Shown piece by piece: positions 18,116 through 27,218 of a stretch of DNA of 64,000 nt; the stretch's first letter is position 1, and every line of letters begins with the position of its first letter. Source of the DNA: Ferrimonas sp. YFM (GTDB lineage: Bacteria; Pseudomonadota; Gammaproteobacteria; Enterobacterales; Shewanellaceae). The stretch covers positions 1,488,001 to 1,552,000 of the forward strand of contig NZ_AP027368.1 in assembly GCF_030296015.1 (NCBI RefSeq), in the 5' to 3' direction. The notes beneath the pieces are model-generated. The model was not told the origin of the DNA. It did no database searches and was given only the letters and a program-made list of their open reading frames with translations. The position numbers were made by a program, and so were the translations under genes.

Positions 18116-18579
18116 AACAGATGGTTTTCCTTTTGGCCGTGTTGTTGTGTGGCTGCAGCGCCACCCAGGCCCCGGAGCGCGCCAAAGTGATGGTTCGTCA
18201 AATGGAGACGCGCCTTGAGCTGGCCTCTGTCAGGCTGCCCGATGCCGGACATCGCACCCAGGCGTTCATCAACGAGCTGAGTGAACACTCCGACCACCTG
18301 AGCCTGCGCATTCAATATGGCCCGGGCGCCGAAGAGATGGCCAATGCCCTCAAGCTGTCCGCCTATGGCCAGGGGGTGTCCCCGGTGCGAATCAACCTGG
18401 TTGCCCTTCCCGGCAGCGCCAGAGACAAACTGACCCTGGATGCCCGTTACCTGCTGATTCAGAGTGACGGTTGTGGTCGCCTCTCTATGGCCAACCGGGA
18501 GCAGTACAGCTTCGGCTGCACCCTGGAGTACAACCGCACTCTGTCTCTGACCAACCCGCTGCCCGGAGGTGCTGAATGA
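18112..18579 (+). CDS. CpaD/RcpB-like pilus assembly lipoprotein
   Basis: A 155-residue predicted lipoprotein. Its signal peptide ends in the lipobox LLCGC (acyl Cys at residue 15), followed by a mixed alpha/beta domain with YGPGAEEMANAL and VNLVALPGSARDKLTLDARYLLI. Position between the secretin and tadZ is that of CpaD/RcpB in other Tad loci, where the protein aids secretin assembly in the outer membrane. Two Cys residues near the C terminus (SDGCGRLS, FGCTLEY) may form a disulfide. Its start overlaps the rcpA stop by four bases and tadZ overlaps its stop by four bases. The family assignment rests mostly on context. Confidence 0.7.
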   Translation: MKQMVFLLAVLLCGCSATQAPERAKVMVRQMETRLELASVRLPDAGHRTQAFINELSEHSDHLSLRIQYGPGAEEMANALKLSAYGQGVSPVRINLVALPGSARDKLTLDARYLLIQSDGCGRLSMANREQYSFGCTLEYNRTLSLTNPLPGGAE

Positions 18580-19781
18580 ACCTGAGCAGCATCTTTAAAA
18601 GCGGCGGTGCGGAGAAGAAGGAAGCCAGCCAATGTCTGGATCTGGTGGTGTCGCCGGACTCTGAGTTGCGTGACCGCGTCATGGAGGGCTACGCCATCGA
18701 GGGCTTCGGTCAGCCCAAGGTGGAGGGCAGCCTGGAAGCGGTCCGTGACTGGGCCGAGAGTGAATATGGCTCCCGCACCCTGATTCTGGATCTTCGCCAT
18801 GCGGATCCCGAGCAACTCAAGGGCATCGTCGAAGCCCACACCACCCAGTTGGACGTGCAGATCAGCGTGATCATCCTGGGAGAGTCCGACTCCATCAAGC
18901 TGAAAAACTGGGTGGAGACCCAGGGCGCCCGCTATGTGCTCTGGGAGGGCAATGTCAACGCCCTGATTCACAACGTCGGCGATCTGCGTCGTCCCGGCCC
19001 CGCCATCGGAAGCTACAAGGCCAGGACCGCCAAGCGGATTCTGGTGCTGGGCAGCAAGGGCGGCGTCGGCGTCAGCTGCGTCAGCAGCGCCCTGGTGCAC
19101 CTGTTCTCCGCCAAGGCCGGCCTGCCGACCCTGCTGGTGGACCACGACAATGGCGCGGTGAGCAGCGATCTCTACCTGGGTATTGAGGGGCTGAAGATCC
19201 GTCAGAACAGCTCGGATCTCAGCCACAAGGAGATCGATGCCTCCATCGCCCGCACCTATCTCAACCGAATTAATGACCGGGCGGACTGCCTGATGCTGGA
19301 GAGCGTCAACAACTGCGTCGGCTTCCATGCCCCCAACCTGTTGGAGCTCTCCCGTCAGCTGGCCCAGGACTACAACTTCATCATCGATTCGGTGCCCTCC
19401 ACCCTGTTTGACGAGGTCAACGATCCCGGGTTTGCCGAGCGTTATCACCGTATCTATGTGGTGTTGGACCCATCGGTCAGCTCGTTGCGTGCCTACAACC
19501 AGTTGAAGAGCAAGCTGGACAAGATCCCTCACCGGGTGATCGTCAACCAGTCTCGTCCCAACGGCGACTATGCCCTGAGCATGGCCGATGCCCTGGATAA
19601 GCTGAAGATGGAGTCCGCCATCTCCCTCGGCTATGAGGCGGGCCTGGAGAAGGGGCTGATTCAGAAAGGGCACTCCTTTATCGAATCCAAGAAGCTGCTG
19701 CGCGCCCTGGCCACCATCGTCGATGAGCTGGCTGGCAAACGCATCTATGGCGGCGGTCGACTGAGGTGGTTGTCCCGATGA
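18576..19781 (+). CDS. tadZ: TadZ/CpaE, ParA/MinD-like pilus localisation ATPase
   Basis: A 401-residue protein with an N-terminal receiver-like domain (about 18-125; LILDLRHADPEQLKGIVEAH) that lacks a convincing phospho-acceptor pocket, followed by a MinD/ParA-like domain (about 145-390). The P-loop reads GSKGGVGVSCVSSA: it keeps the signature lysine of deviant Walker A (KGG) but has Val where the second lysine (GK[ST]) is expected, as seen in several TadZ proteins. The DHDN and DSVPS segments fit the switch regions. TadZ places the Tad machine at a site in the cell, often a pole. Flanked by four-base overlaps on both sides. Confidence 0.88.
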   Translation: MNLSSIFKSGGAEKKEASQCLDLVVSPDSELRDRVMEGYAIEGFGQPKVEGSLEAVRDWAESEYGSRTLILDLRHADPEQLKGIVEAHTTQLDVQISVIILGESDSIKLKNWVETQGARYVLWEGNVNALIHNVGDLRRPGPAIGSYKARTAKRILVLGSKGGVGVSCVSSALVHLFSAKAGLPTLLVDHDNGAVSSDLYLGIEGLKIRQNSSDLSHKEIDASIARTYLNRINDRADCLMLESVNNCVGFHAPNLLELSRQLAQDYNFIIDSVPSTLFDEVNDPGFAERYHRIYVVLDPSVSSLRAYNQLKSKLDKIPHRVIVNQSRPNGDYALSMADALDKLKMESAISLGYEAGLEKGLIQKGHSFIESKKLLRALATIVDELAGKRIYGGGRLRWLSR

Positions 19782-21046
19782 GCATATTGAAGAAGATCTA
19801 CATCGATCTCAGGGATGAGATCTTCGATGCCATTGACGCCGCCAGCATCGGCGACGTCAGCAAGGAGGAGCTGCAGGAGCAGTTGCGTCTCTCCGTGGAC
19901 CTGCTGGTGGATCAGCGTCAGCTGCAGGTTACCAGCATCCAGCGCATGGAGCTGGTGCGCGCCCTGTTTGCCGAGCTTAAGGGGCTGGGGCCCCTGCAGG
20001 CGCTGCTGGAGAACGACGACATCTCCGACATCATGATCAACGGACCCAACGACATCTTTATTGAGATTGGCGGCAAGGTTGAACGCTCCGAGATTCAGTT
20101 CGTCAACGAGAAGCAGCTGAACACCATAGCCAAGCGCATCGCCTCCAACGTGGGCCGGCGCATTGATGAGGCCAAGCCGCTGTGTGACGCCCGCCTCGAA
20201 GATGGCAGCCGGGTGAACATCGTCATTCCGCCCCTGGCCATCGACGGCACCTCCATCTCCATCCGTAAGTTCAAGCAGCAGAAGATCCAGATGGAAAATC
20301 TGGTGGAGTTCGGCGCCCTCTCCATGGAGATGGCCAAGCTGCTGACCATCGCGTCTCACTGCAAATGCAACGTGCTGATCTCCGGTGGTACGGGTTCGGG
20401 AAAAACCACGCTGCTCAATGCGCTGTCGGCCTTCATTGGCGAGACCGAGCGTATTGTCACCATCGAGGATGCGGCGGAGCTGCAGCTGCAACAGCCCCAT
20501 ATCGTCCGCCTGGAAACCCGTCAGGCCAGTGTCGAGGGCACGGGGGCCGTGGATGCCCGGGAGCTGGTGATCAACGCCCTGCGGATGCGTCCGGATAGGA
20601 TCATCGTTGGTGAGTGTCGGGGCGGCGAGGCGTTTGAGATGCTGCAGGCGATGAACACCGGCCACGATGGCTCCATGTCCACCTTGCACGCCAACAGCCC
20701 CAGGGACGCCATTGCCCGGGTAGAGAGCATGGTGATGATGGCCACTGCCAGCCTGCCTTTAGCGGCGATTCGCCGCGCCATCGTCAGCGCCGTCGACCTT
20801 ATCGTTCAGGTCAAGCGTCTGCATGACGGCAGCCGCAAGGTGATGTACATCTCCGAAGTGGTGGGCCTGGAGGGTGAGAACGTGGTGCTGGAGGACATCT
20901 TCCGTTTCGAGACCGGCATCGATGGCTTTTCCGGTAACCGTATCCGAGGCGATTTCCGCACCCCGGGTCTCTCTACCCGCTCGGTGATCTATGAGCGTGC
21001 CCGCTTCTTCGGTCTGGAACAGGAGCTGAAGGAGATCTTCTCATGA
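19778..21046 (+). CDS. tadA: Tad pilus secretion ATPase TadA/CpaF
   Basis: A 422-residue hexameric type II/IV secretion ATPase that powers Flp pilus extension, and in Tad systems also retraction. The N-terminal region has [21 protein letters not shown]; Walker [12 protein letters not shown] is at about 201-211; the Asp box is [12 protein letters not shown]; Walker B is [13 protein letters not shown]; the His box is [12 protein letters not shown]. All catalytic elements are present. I start at ATG 19778, whose A overlaps the tadZ stop; a GTG at 19766 is in frame but inside tadZ. It overlaps tadB by four bases. Confidence 0.96.
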   Translation: MSILKKIYIDLRDEIFDAIDAASIGDVSKEELQEQLRLSVDLLVDQRQLQVTSIQRMELVRALFAELKGLGPLQALLENDDISDIMINGPNDIFIEIGGKVERSEIQFVNEKQLNTIAKRIASNVGRRIDEAKPLCDARLEDGSRVNIVIPPLAIDGTSISIRKFKQQKIQMENLVEFGALSMEMAKLLTIASHCKCNVLISGGTGSGKTTLLNALSAFIGETERIVTIEDAAELQLQQPHIVRLETRQASVEGTGAVDARELVINALRMRPDRIIVGECRGGEAFEMLQAMNTGHDGSMSTLHANSPRDAIARVESMVMMATASLPLAAIRRAIVSAVDLIVQVKRLHDGSRKVMYISEVVGLEGENVVLEDIFRFETGIDGFSGNRIRGDFRTPGLSTRSVIYERARFFGLEQELKEIFS

Positions 21047-21960
21047 TTCGCCTGGCCTTCCTCCTGGTGCTGTTCGGCCTGCTGTTCATCTGGTGGCAGG
21101 ATAGAAAGCGCCACAACAAGATGGACAAGATGATCGGCATGGAGCGGGAGCTGGAGGCTCAGGAGGTGGCGAGGATGGTGATCGACGCCAGCCGCTTCGA
21201 TGCCAGTTTCAAGACCCGGATGAGGGCACACTGGAAGAGCCTGATCAAGCTGATGTCCCCCAAGCCCCAGGTGAAGATGACGCTCTATTTCTGCGTCTCC
21301 ACCACCGGGCTCTACCTGCTCAACGAGATGCTGCTGCACCTGAGTCTGCCCATGCTGCTGGGTTGGGGATACCCCATCACCTTCGTGCTCTTTGTGATGC
21401 AATTACAAAAGATGCGCGAGCAGAGGTTTCAGGATGACTTTCCCGATGCCCTCAATATCCTGGCCGGGGCCCTGTCCGCAGGTCAGAGTGTGGTGCACGC
21501 CTTCGAGTATGTGGGCGAGCAGCTGGATAACGATGTGGGCCGGGAATTCAAGCTGATGTCCGAGCGTCTGCTTATCGGTGAAGACCCGGACGATGTGCTG
21601 CAGCGAAGCGGCAGTACTTTCCCCTATGTGGAGTACTTCTTCTTTGTCTCCACCATCCGCCTCAACCTGAGCCGCGGTGGTCAGCTCAAGGATGTGATCA
21701 ATCGCATCAACCGGCTGATGTTCGACGCCCGGGCACTGGATAAGAAGAAGAGTGCCCTGACCTCGGAGGCGCGGGCCTCCGCCAAGATTGTGGCGGCGCT
21801 GCCCTTTATTTTCCTGCTGATCCTCAAGTACACCAGCCCGGAGAACTACAACTTCGTGATGTTTGAGGAGGGGGGGAAACCCATCTTCTACTACGTGCTG
21901 ATCAGTGAGTGCATCGGCTTTGCCTGCATCGCCTGGATTCTGCGGGGGGTGGACTCATGA
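21043..21960 (+). CDS. tadB: Tad pilus inner-membrane platform protein TadB
   Basis: A 305-residue T2SSF-family protein. There is an N-terminal membrane helix (2-18), a second near 80-115, a cytoplasmic four-helix domain with FQDDFPDALNILAGALSAGQSV (about 127-150) and C-terminal helices ending near residue 300. With TadC it forms the platform that couples the TadA motor to pilin insertion. ATGA overlaps with both tadA and tadC indicate tight translational coupling. Confidence 0.93.
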   Translation: MIRLAFLLVLFGLLFIWWQDRKRHNKMDKMIGMERELEAQEVARMVIDASRFDASFKTRMRAHWKSLIKLMSPKPQVKMTLYFCVSTTGLYLLNEMLLHLSLPMLLGWGYPITFVLFVMQLQKMREQRFQDDFPDALNILAGALSAGQSVVHAFEYVGEQLDNDVGREFKLMSERLLIGEDPDDVLQRSGSTFPYVEYFFFVSTIRLNLSRGGQLKDVINRINRLMFDARALDKKKSALTSEARASAKIVAALPFIFLLILKYTSPENYNFVMFEEGGKPIFYYVLISECIGFACIAWILRGVDS

Positions 21961-22826
21961 CCTACATACCTCCCTATGTGTTCTATCTGGCTGCGCTGGT
22001 TTCCGCGCTGTTGCTGGCCTGGGTCGGTTCCCGTATCTGGGACCGGTTCGCCACCCGATGGAATGTGAATGCCCTGCTGGGCAACGGCCAGGGTGAGAAG
22101 CCCCAAGGCCAGTGGGTGGACAAGGTGGTCAGCCCCTTCAGCTTCAACCAGAAGGAGATGGAGAAGAAGCTGGCCAGCGCCGGCATCTATCAGGAGTGGG
22201 TGGCGCAAAGTTACTACTTCCTGAAGTTCATCCCCTTTGTGGTGGTGCTGGCGGTGGGGATCTTCCTGGTGATGCGCGGCTACGTGGACTCCACCAAGTT
22301 TATCCTGATGGTCAGTCTCAGTGCCGTGGTGTTTCTGGTGGTGCCGGACATCTACCTGGATATGCGGGCCAAGAAGCTGATTCGCAAAATCAGCGGCCGC
22401 TTGCCCTTCCTGCTGGATCTGATGAACGTCTGTGTCCATACCGGGATGACGGTGGAAGCCGCCCTGGACCATCTGGCCGGTGAGCTGGTGATGGTGGACA
22501 AGCACCTGGCCCGGGTGGTTCGCATCACCGTCGAGCGCTCCAAGGTGGTGGGGATCGAAAAGGCGATCCATGAATTTTATGAACTGGTGCCCACCAGCGA
22601 GGCCCAGAGTTTTGTGATGACCATTGTCCAGAGTCTGCAGTATGGCTCCTCTGTGGGGCCTGTGCTCTCTGGTCTGGCATCGGATATTCGGGAGATCAAC
22701 ATGATGAACCTGGAGGAGAAGATCGGCAAGTTGGGGGCCAAGATGTCCATCCCGCTGATCCTTTTCATCATGGTGCCCATCGTGGTGTTGATTGCCGCTC
22801 CCGGCATTATGCGGATGTTGAGTTAG
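21957..22826 (+). CDS. tadC: Tad pilus inner-membrane platform protein TadC
   Basis: A 289-residue T2SSF-family partner of TadB. Helices lie near residues 6-24, 85-105 and 108-125, then the cytoplasmic domain with ISGRLPFLLDLMNVCVHTGM (about 145-164), EIREINMMNLEEKIGKLGAKM-like linker, and a last helix IPLILFIMVPIVVLIAAPGI. I start it at ATG 21957, which overlaps the tadB stop by four bases; the frame is open to 21909 inside tadB. It ends just before the tadD ribosome-binding site. Confidence 0.93.
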   Translation: MTYIPPYVFYLAALVSALLLAWVGSRIWDRFATRWNVNALLGNGQGEKPQGQWVDKVVSPFSFNQKEMEKKLASAGIYQEWVAQSYYFLKFIPFVVVLAVGIFLVMRGYVDSTKFILMVSLSAVVFLVVPDIYLDMRAKKLIRKISGRLPFLLDLMNVCVHTGMTVEAALDHLAGELVMVDKHLARVVRITVERSKVVGIEKAIHEFYELVPTSEAQSFVMTIVQSLQYGSSVGPVLSGLASDIREINMMNLEEKIGKLGAKMSIPLILFIMVPIVVLIAAPGIMRMLS

Positions 22827-22840
22827 AGAGGATGATAACC

Positions 22841-24034
22841 ATGACTAGAACCCTGAGCGCCACCCTGTTGGCAATGAGTCTGGTCGGGTGTGCCAGCCAG
22901 CCGGTTGATGATCCACTGGATACTCGCGAAACCCTGCTGCAGGCCGCCAACAACCAGCCTGGCCTGGTGGCCCACTACAAGGCCAATTTGCAGCAGAAAC
23001 CGGAATACAAGCTGGCCCTGATCAACGTCTATCTGGATCAGGGTGACATTCGCTCCGCCGAGCTGTACACCAGCCTGCTCTCGGAACAGGATCGCAAACA
23101 GGCTCAGGTGAAACTGGCCCTGGCCCGAATCGACTGCCAGAAACAGAACTGGCAGGTCTGTGAGCAGAAGCTGGAGGAGTATCGCCAGGCCGGGGGGGAC
23201 ACGGTGCAGTATTTGCTGAATCTCGGCCGCGCCAGCGCGGGCCAGGGTCGCTTTGAACAGGCCTTTGCCCAGTTTGAGGAGGCCCGCCGGCTGGGGGCCG
23301 AAGACCTGCTGGTACAGAACAACCAGGCGGTGGTGAGGATGATGCAAAAGCGCTACACCGATGCCATGGCGCTGCTCTATCCCCTCTACCTGAGCCACCC
23401 GTCCGATGGCGGCATTCAGGCCAACCTGATTCTGGCATCGATCCAGGCGGATCGGCCCGAGGTCGCCCTGGATGTGCTGCGTCAGCAGTTCGATGAGCAG
23501 CAGGCTCAGCGTCGTCTGCAAGCCCTGGTTGGGGGCATGAAACCCAAGCAGAAGAGCCAGGTGTTGTGGATGAATGAGGACGCTCAGCAGGTGCCGCAGG
23601 CCAGAGAGCCTGAGAGCGTCGTCCAACCTCAGTCAGAGCGGGTCGCCGAAACAGAGGTGAAGCCCAAGAGTGCACCTGAACCTCAGAACATCGACAAAGA
23701 TAAGTCGCAGCCCGCCGGGGACCTTCCCCCATCTCCCCCGGCGGTTGCGGCGCCCCCTGCTCAGCAGGTTGCTCAGTGCGTCATTGAGCCTGCCCAGGAT
23801 AAGCAGTTCTGCATTCAGGTGACCTCCTGGGATCGCCCCCTCAGCCAGAGGATGCGCAACGACTTTGCCAAGCGTTACGGCAGTCTGTTTGAACGCCACG
23901 TAGAGGATCGTTACCGCTACTGTGTCAGCGAGTTTGACACCCTGGCCGAGGCCAAGGCCTTCCTGCCGCAGATCTCCGAGTCCGGAGCCTATGTAGTGAC
24001 CAAGACCAACTGCCATAAGCAGGTGGCCCCATGA
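22841..24034 (+). CDS. tadD: TadD-like TPR lipoprotein
   Basis: A 397-residue predicted lipoprotein with lipobox LVGC (acyl Cys at residue 17). TPR-like helices cover about 30-230 (LALINVYLDQGDIRSAELYTSLL, LNLGRASAGQGRFEQAFAQFEEA). An acidic Pro/Gln-rich linker (about 245-310) follows, then a compact C-terminal domain with four Cys residues (CVIEPAQDKQFCIQ, YRYCVSEF, TKTNC) that looks SPOR-like. TadD proteins support secretin assembly. Two ATGs compete: 22832 abuts the GAGAGG site, while 22841 is nine bases from it, so I use 22841. The C-terminal domain is longer than in most TadD proteins. Confidence 0.82.
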   Translation: MTRTLSATLLAMSLVGCASQPVDDPLDTRETLLQAANNQPGLVAHYKANLQQKPEYKLALINVYLDQGDIRSAELYTSLLSEQDRKQAQVKLALARIDCQKQNWQVCEQKLEEYRQAGGDTVQYLLNLGRASAGQGRFEQAFAQFEEARRLGAEDLLVQNNQAVVRMMQKRYTDAMALLYPLYLSHPSDGGIQANLILASIQADRPEVALDVLRQQFDEQQAQRRLQALVGGMKPKQKSQVLWMNEDAQQVPQAREPESVVQPQSERVAETEVKPKSAPEPQNIDKDKSQPAGDLPPSPPAVAAPPAQQVAQCVIEPAQDKQFCIQVTSWDRPLSQRMRNDFAKRYGSLFERHVEDRYRYCVSEFDTLAEAKAFLPQISESGAYVVTKTNCHKQVAP

Positions 24035-24543
24035 AACGCCAGAGCGGGGTGATCGCCGTCGAAGCGGCCCTGGGACTGCCGCTGTTGATCCTGATGGTGC
24101 TTGCCTGGCTGGAGTTTTGTGTCCTCACCTACGCCATGAGCGCCACCGACCACGCCCTGGCTACGGCGGTTAATGCTGCAAAACGTCAGGGCAGCCTCAG
24201 CTCCACTACGGTGGCGGATTACGAGTATGCCCTGCTGCAGGCGCTCATCGAGAACGGGGTGACCTGGTGGATGAGCTCCGAGGAACTGGCCGCCATGACC
24301 GCCGATGTCCTCTATTTCGACAGCATGGCCGATTACGCCTCCTGCAGTGCCGGAGGGGCAGATCTGCTCAGTTGTGCCAAGGCCCGAACCACGGGTCTCA
24401 ACGCGCCGGTGGCGGTCTATCTGGTGGATTACAGCTACAAACCCATGTTCAACATCTATCTGCCTGAGCTCAAGGTTCACCGGGAGGTGGCGGCAATTCA
24501 GGAATATGAGCGCTGTAAATTCAAGTATTGGGATGGCTGCTGA
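24031..24543 (+). CDS. tadE: TadE-like pseudopilin
   Basis: A 170-residue pseudopilin. The short basic leader MKRQSG precedes VIAVEAALGLPLLILMVLAW, which gives the prepilin Gly and Glu+5 pattern, then a periplasmic domain with Cys pairs (YASCSAGGADLLSCAKA, YERCKFKYWDGC). It should be processed by the A24 peptidase and act as a minor component of the Tad pilus. The start overlaps tadD by ATGA and the stop overlaps tadF as TGATG. Confidence 0.85.
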   Translation: MKRQSGVIAVEAALGLPLLILMVLAWLEFCVLTYAMSATDHALATAVNAAKRQGSLSSTTVADYEYALLQALIENGVTWWMSSEELAAMTADVLYFDSMADYASCSAGGADLLSCAKARTTGLNAPVAVYLVDYSYKPMFNIYLPELKVHREVAAIQEYERCKFKYWDGC

Positions 24544-25106
24544 TGAAGAGAATCCAAGGGGTATTCACCGTCGAGCTGGCTCTGGTGCTGGTGGTGCTCT
24601 CCAGCTTCTTCGCCCTGCAGGTGAACTACATGATCGCCGTGGCCAAGAAGGGCGCCATGGACAGGGCGGCCTACTCGGCGGCCGCCCTAATTGCCGAGCG
24701 TCGCCAGTTCTTTGACGATGAAGGGTATATCTGTGGCGTCAATGGTGGCGATGCCACCAAGTGCAACACGTTGATGACTGAGATCCGGGATGTGGTGGAG
24801 GGCGCCATGGCCCGGGCGCTGTCCAGCTTTGACGCCAACGATATGGCCATCGTGGTGGAGGAGTACATTCCCGCGCCCCCTGCGGCGGCCTACACGGTGC
24901 GGACCCTGGGCGACAGCACCGGCTGCGATCTGGTCTCCATCAACAACGCCGCCATGGACGCGCTTTCGCCCCTGACCTCCAAGAGCCGGAAGCTGCCCAT
25001 CTACCAGATATCGCTTTGCTATAAGACCGAATTTAATCTGCTGGGCGCGGTGGAGGGGGATCCCTTCAACATCGTGGCCAGCTCCATCTCCTTTGCGAGG
25101 TTCTGA
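24543..25106 (+). CDS. tadF: TadF-like pseudopilin
   Basis: A 187-residue pseudopilin with leader MKRIQG and class IVb motif VFTVELALVLVVLSSFFALQ, followed by a periplasmic domain that includes YICGVNGGDATKC, the SSFDAND segment and YQISLCYKTEFNLLG. It fits TadF by order after tadE. I start it at ATG 24543, which shares its A with the tadE stop; the frame is open to 24528 but that adds residues ahead of a normal leader. The stop shares its last base with the tadG start. Confidence 0.83.
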   Translation: MKRIQGVFTVELALVLVVLSSFFALQVNYMIAVAKKGAMDRAAYSAAALIAERRQFFDDEGYICGVNGGDATKCNTLMTEIRDVVEGAMARALSSFDANDMAIVVEEYIPAPPAAAYTVRTLGDSTGCDLVSINNAAMDALSPLTSKSRKLPIYQISLCYKTEFNLLGAVEGDPFNIVASSISFARF

Positions 25107-26350
25107 TGATGCGAACGCCGAAACAACAACAGGGTGCGGCGATGATCATCTTCGTCGGCCTTTTGCCAGTGATGATGATGCTGTTTGCCTTCGCCATGCA
25201 TCTGGCCCAGCAGATGCTGGCTCACGCCCGTTTGCTTGAAGCCGCCGAGGTGGCCAGCCTGGCGGTGGCGGCTCAGAACGAACCGACCCAGGCTGAGTCA
25301 GAGAAGCTGGCCAAGGACATTGTCGATTTCTACATCAAGGACAACGTGGGTGAGCTGGCGGTGAGTGTAGACCAGAGTGCCTGTACCTACGCCAGTGGCT
25401 GCATGCAGGAAGCGGGGGAGCTGGCGCCCTCCATGCAGTCGGATGTGGTGGTCCAGGCCAAATACAACAGTTGGATCAGCTACAACGAGATTGGCATCAA
25501 GGATCAGTTTGATCTCAAGGGGGGCTCACTCTCCAAGCGTTACCTGCCCAAGCCGGTGGATGTCTATTTCATCGTGGATTTCAGTTACTCCATGAGCTGG
25601 GCCTGGACCAACGGCGAACCCAAGTTCGACATCGTGAAGGACACCCTGGCCAGGGTGGTGGACCAACTCAAGCTCTATAACCAGTACAACCAGGATAAGA
25701 GTCGCATCGCCCTGGTGGGCTTCAACAAGTTCAGCGTACGCAAGGTCAACGGCAGCCGGGTGCTCTACGATATGGACATCTATGACACCACCACAGAGAC
25801 GGTGGCGCGGATGTTTGAAGACAAGCCGCCGGCCTCCAGTTACTACCAGTATTACGACTACTACTATCCGAGAAACTTCCACGATGTGCCCCTGACCGAG
25901 GATTATGACCATTTCCTGGCCGAACTGGACACCATGACCGCCAGCGCCCGTTACGCCGGCACCCACTCCTGGCAGGGGATGCTGAGGGCGGCGGTGGTCT
26001 CCAACGAGGCCACCAACCTCAATCCGGACCAGGTGTTTATCGTACTTTCCGACGGTCACGACAATGAGATCACCTACAACGGGGTGAAGACCAACCGTTA
26101 CCTGAAGATGCTGGTGAACTCCGGCCTGTGCCAGAAGCTGTTTGACAACATGAGGGGCAAGACCGGCCGCCATGGGGAGGAGATCTCGGTGAAGGCGGGG
26201 GTGATCGGTATTGATTTTCTGCTCGACCAGGAGAGCAACGGGTTTTACAACTGCGTGGGAGAGAAAAACATCTACCACGCCAGTCAGGGACCGGACGTGT
26301 ACAAATACATTTTGCAGATGCTGAACGAAGAAACGGGGCGACTGAAATGA
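25106..26350 (+). CDS. tadG: TadG-like protein with von Willebrand A domain
   Basis: A 414-residue protein. The N-terminal TadE/G-like membrane helix (KQQQGAAMIIFVGLLPVMMM, residues 5-24) is followed by a periplasmic stalk (about 45-145) and a vWA domain (about 150-410). The MIDAS motif reads DFSYS at the end of the first strand (VDVYFIVDFSYSMSW), and a second metal-site segment is VFIVLSDGHDNE. TadG is a Tad-locus protein thought to anchor or tip the pilus; the vWA domain suggests metal-dependent adhesion or protein binding. An insertion rich in Tyr (SYYQYYDYYYP) lies mid-domain. It overlaps both neighbours. Confidence 0.85.
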   Translation: MMRTPKQQQGAAMIIFVGLLPVMMMLFAFAMHLAQQMLAHARLLEAAEVASLAVAAQNEPTQAESEKLAKDIVDFYIKDNVGELAVSVDQSACTYASGCMQEAGELAPSMQSDVVVQAKYNSWISYNEIGIKDQFDLKGGSLSKRYLPKPVDVYFIVDFSYSMSWAWTNGEPKFDIVKDTLARVVDQLKLYNQYNQDKSRIALVGFNKFSVRKVNGSRVLYDMDIYDTTTETVARMFEDKPPASSYYQYYDYYYPRNFHDVPLTEDYDHFLAELDTMTASARYAGTHSWQGMLRAAVVSNEATNLNPDQVFIVLSDGHDNEITYNGVKTNRYLKMLVNSGLCQKLFDNMRGKTGRHGEEISVKAGVIGIDFLLDQESNGFYNCVGEKNIYHASQGPDVYKYILQMLNEETGRLK

Positions 26351-26916
26351 TGAAACTGAGCAAAATTGCCGCCTTGGGCCTGCTGGCCTGGACTCTGGCA
26401 CCACAGAACGTCCTGGCGAGTTGCCTGGACAGCCAGGCACTGTACAAGCAGAGCAGTAAACAGACCGGAGCCTGGGCCATTACCCACCATGACGGTGATC
26501 GCTTGCTGAAGGTGACGCCACTGAATGAGGTCGGGGCATCGAGTGAAACCGTCTCAGAGAGCAGTGACTGCTCCTTCGATCTGGACAGACTGACCCTGGT
26601 GCTCCACTACGAGCTGGACAAGTTTGAGCTGACCACGGATCACAAACAGGCCTTGCTGGAGCTGGTGGTGATGGTGGAGCAGGGGGGCTCTCTGGCCCTG
26701 GGGGTCTCCGGTCACGCCGATCACCTGGGCAGCGACCAGTACAACCTGAGCCTGTCCCAGCGGCGGGCCCAGGCGGTCTCTGAGTTCCTCAAACGGGTGC
26801 GACCGGACCTGGCCACCGAATCCTACTCCTTTGGCGAGTCCAGCCCGGCGTGCAGCCGGGAGGAGAACGCCAGTCTCGGCTGTAACCGCCGGGTGGAGAT
26901 CAGGTTGAAAATTTAG
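26347..26916 (+). CDS. OmpA-domain envelope protein closing the Tad operon
   Basis: A 189-residue secreted protein with a signal peptide (about 1-24, cut near VLAS/C) and a C-terminal OmpA-like peptidoglycan-binding domain (about 80-189): LVLHYELDKFELTTDHKQAL, VSGHADHLGSDQYNLSLSQRRAQAV and the terminal RRVEIRL. The family's Asp and Arg that hold diaminopimelate correspond to GHADHLG and LSQRRA. Four Cys residues suggest disulfides. Its start overlaps tadG by ATGA, so it is the last gene of the operon and probably ties the pilus base to the cell wall. Confidence 0.88.
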   Translation: MMKLSKIAALGLLAWTLAPQNVLASCLDSQALYKQSSKQTGAWAITHHDGDRLLKVTPLNEVGASSETVSESSDCSFDLDRLTLVLHYELDKFELTTDHKQALLELVVMVEQGGSLALGVSGHADHLGSDQYNLSLSQRRAQAVSEFLKRVRPDLATESYSFGESSPACSREENASLGCNRRVEIRLKI

Positions 26917-27218
26917 TTAGACATCTCCCAACGAGTGTTTTTGGGCGCCCCTTTTTTTGCTTTGGATAAAGTTTAATAGCTGCTATCGAGAAGCTTAAGT
27001 CCTTAAGAATATGGTCAGCGGTTGTCTAGGCAGTTCCTGTGTTACTGAACCGGTTAGCAGGGCTGACAATTCACAGTTTCTCGTGACAAAGAGAGCTGAG
27101 CCCTGTCAGGGCATAACGTCTTGGTGAGAGCTCCATTGGTATTGTTGGAAAAGGTTGTTCGCGTGTAAGGCTGACATAAAAAAGAGGCGCCTTGGCGCCT
27201 CTTTTCTGTTTTTTCCCA
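26917..27218. other. Gap between Tad operon and MCP gene
   Basis: About 300 bases without a gene. After the OmpA-domain stop there is CCCAA/TTGGG (26927-26945) and then CGCCCCTTTTTTT, a weak terminator-like sequence. The middle is unremarkable except for GCCCTG-T-CAGGGC near 27100. The last 40 bases hold the MCP terminator. Confidence 0.5.
27178..27205 (-). terminator. Terminator of the MCP gene, probably bidirectional
   Basis: AAAAGAGGCGCC-TT-GGCGCCTCTTTT is a long symmetrical stem with A-runs on one side and T-runs on the other, 14 bases past the MCP stop. It could also stop residual Tad operon transcription. Confidence 0.9.

Noticed and set aside
26927-26958. Terminator of the Tad operon
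   Set aside because: The five-pair stem is not adjacent to the T-run and the GGGCGCCC palindrome leaves no loop; too weak to call as a feature.
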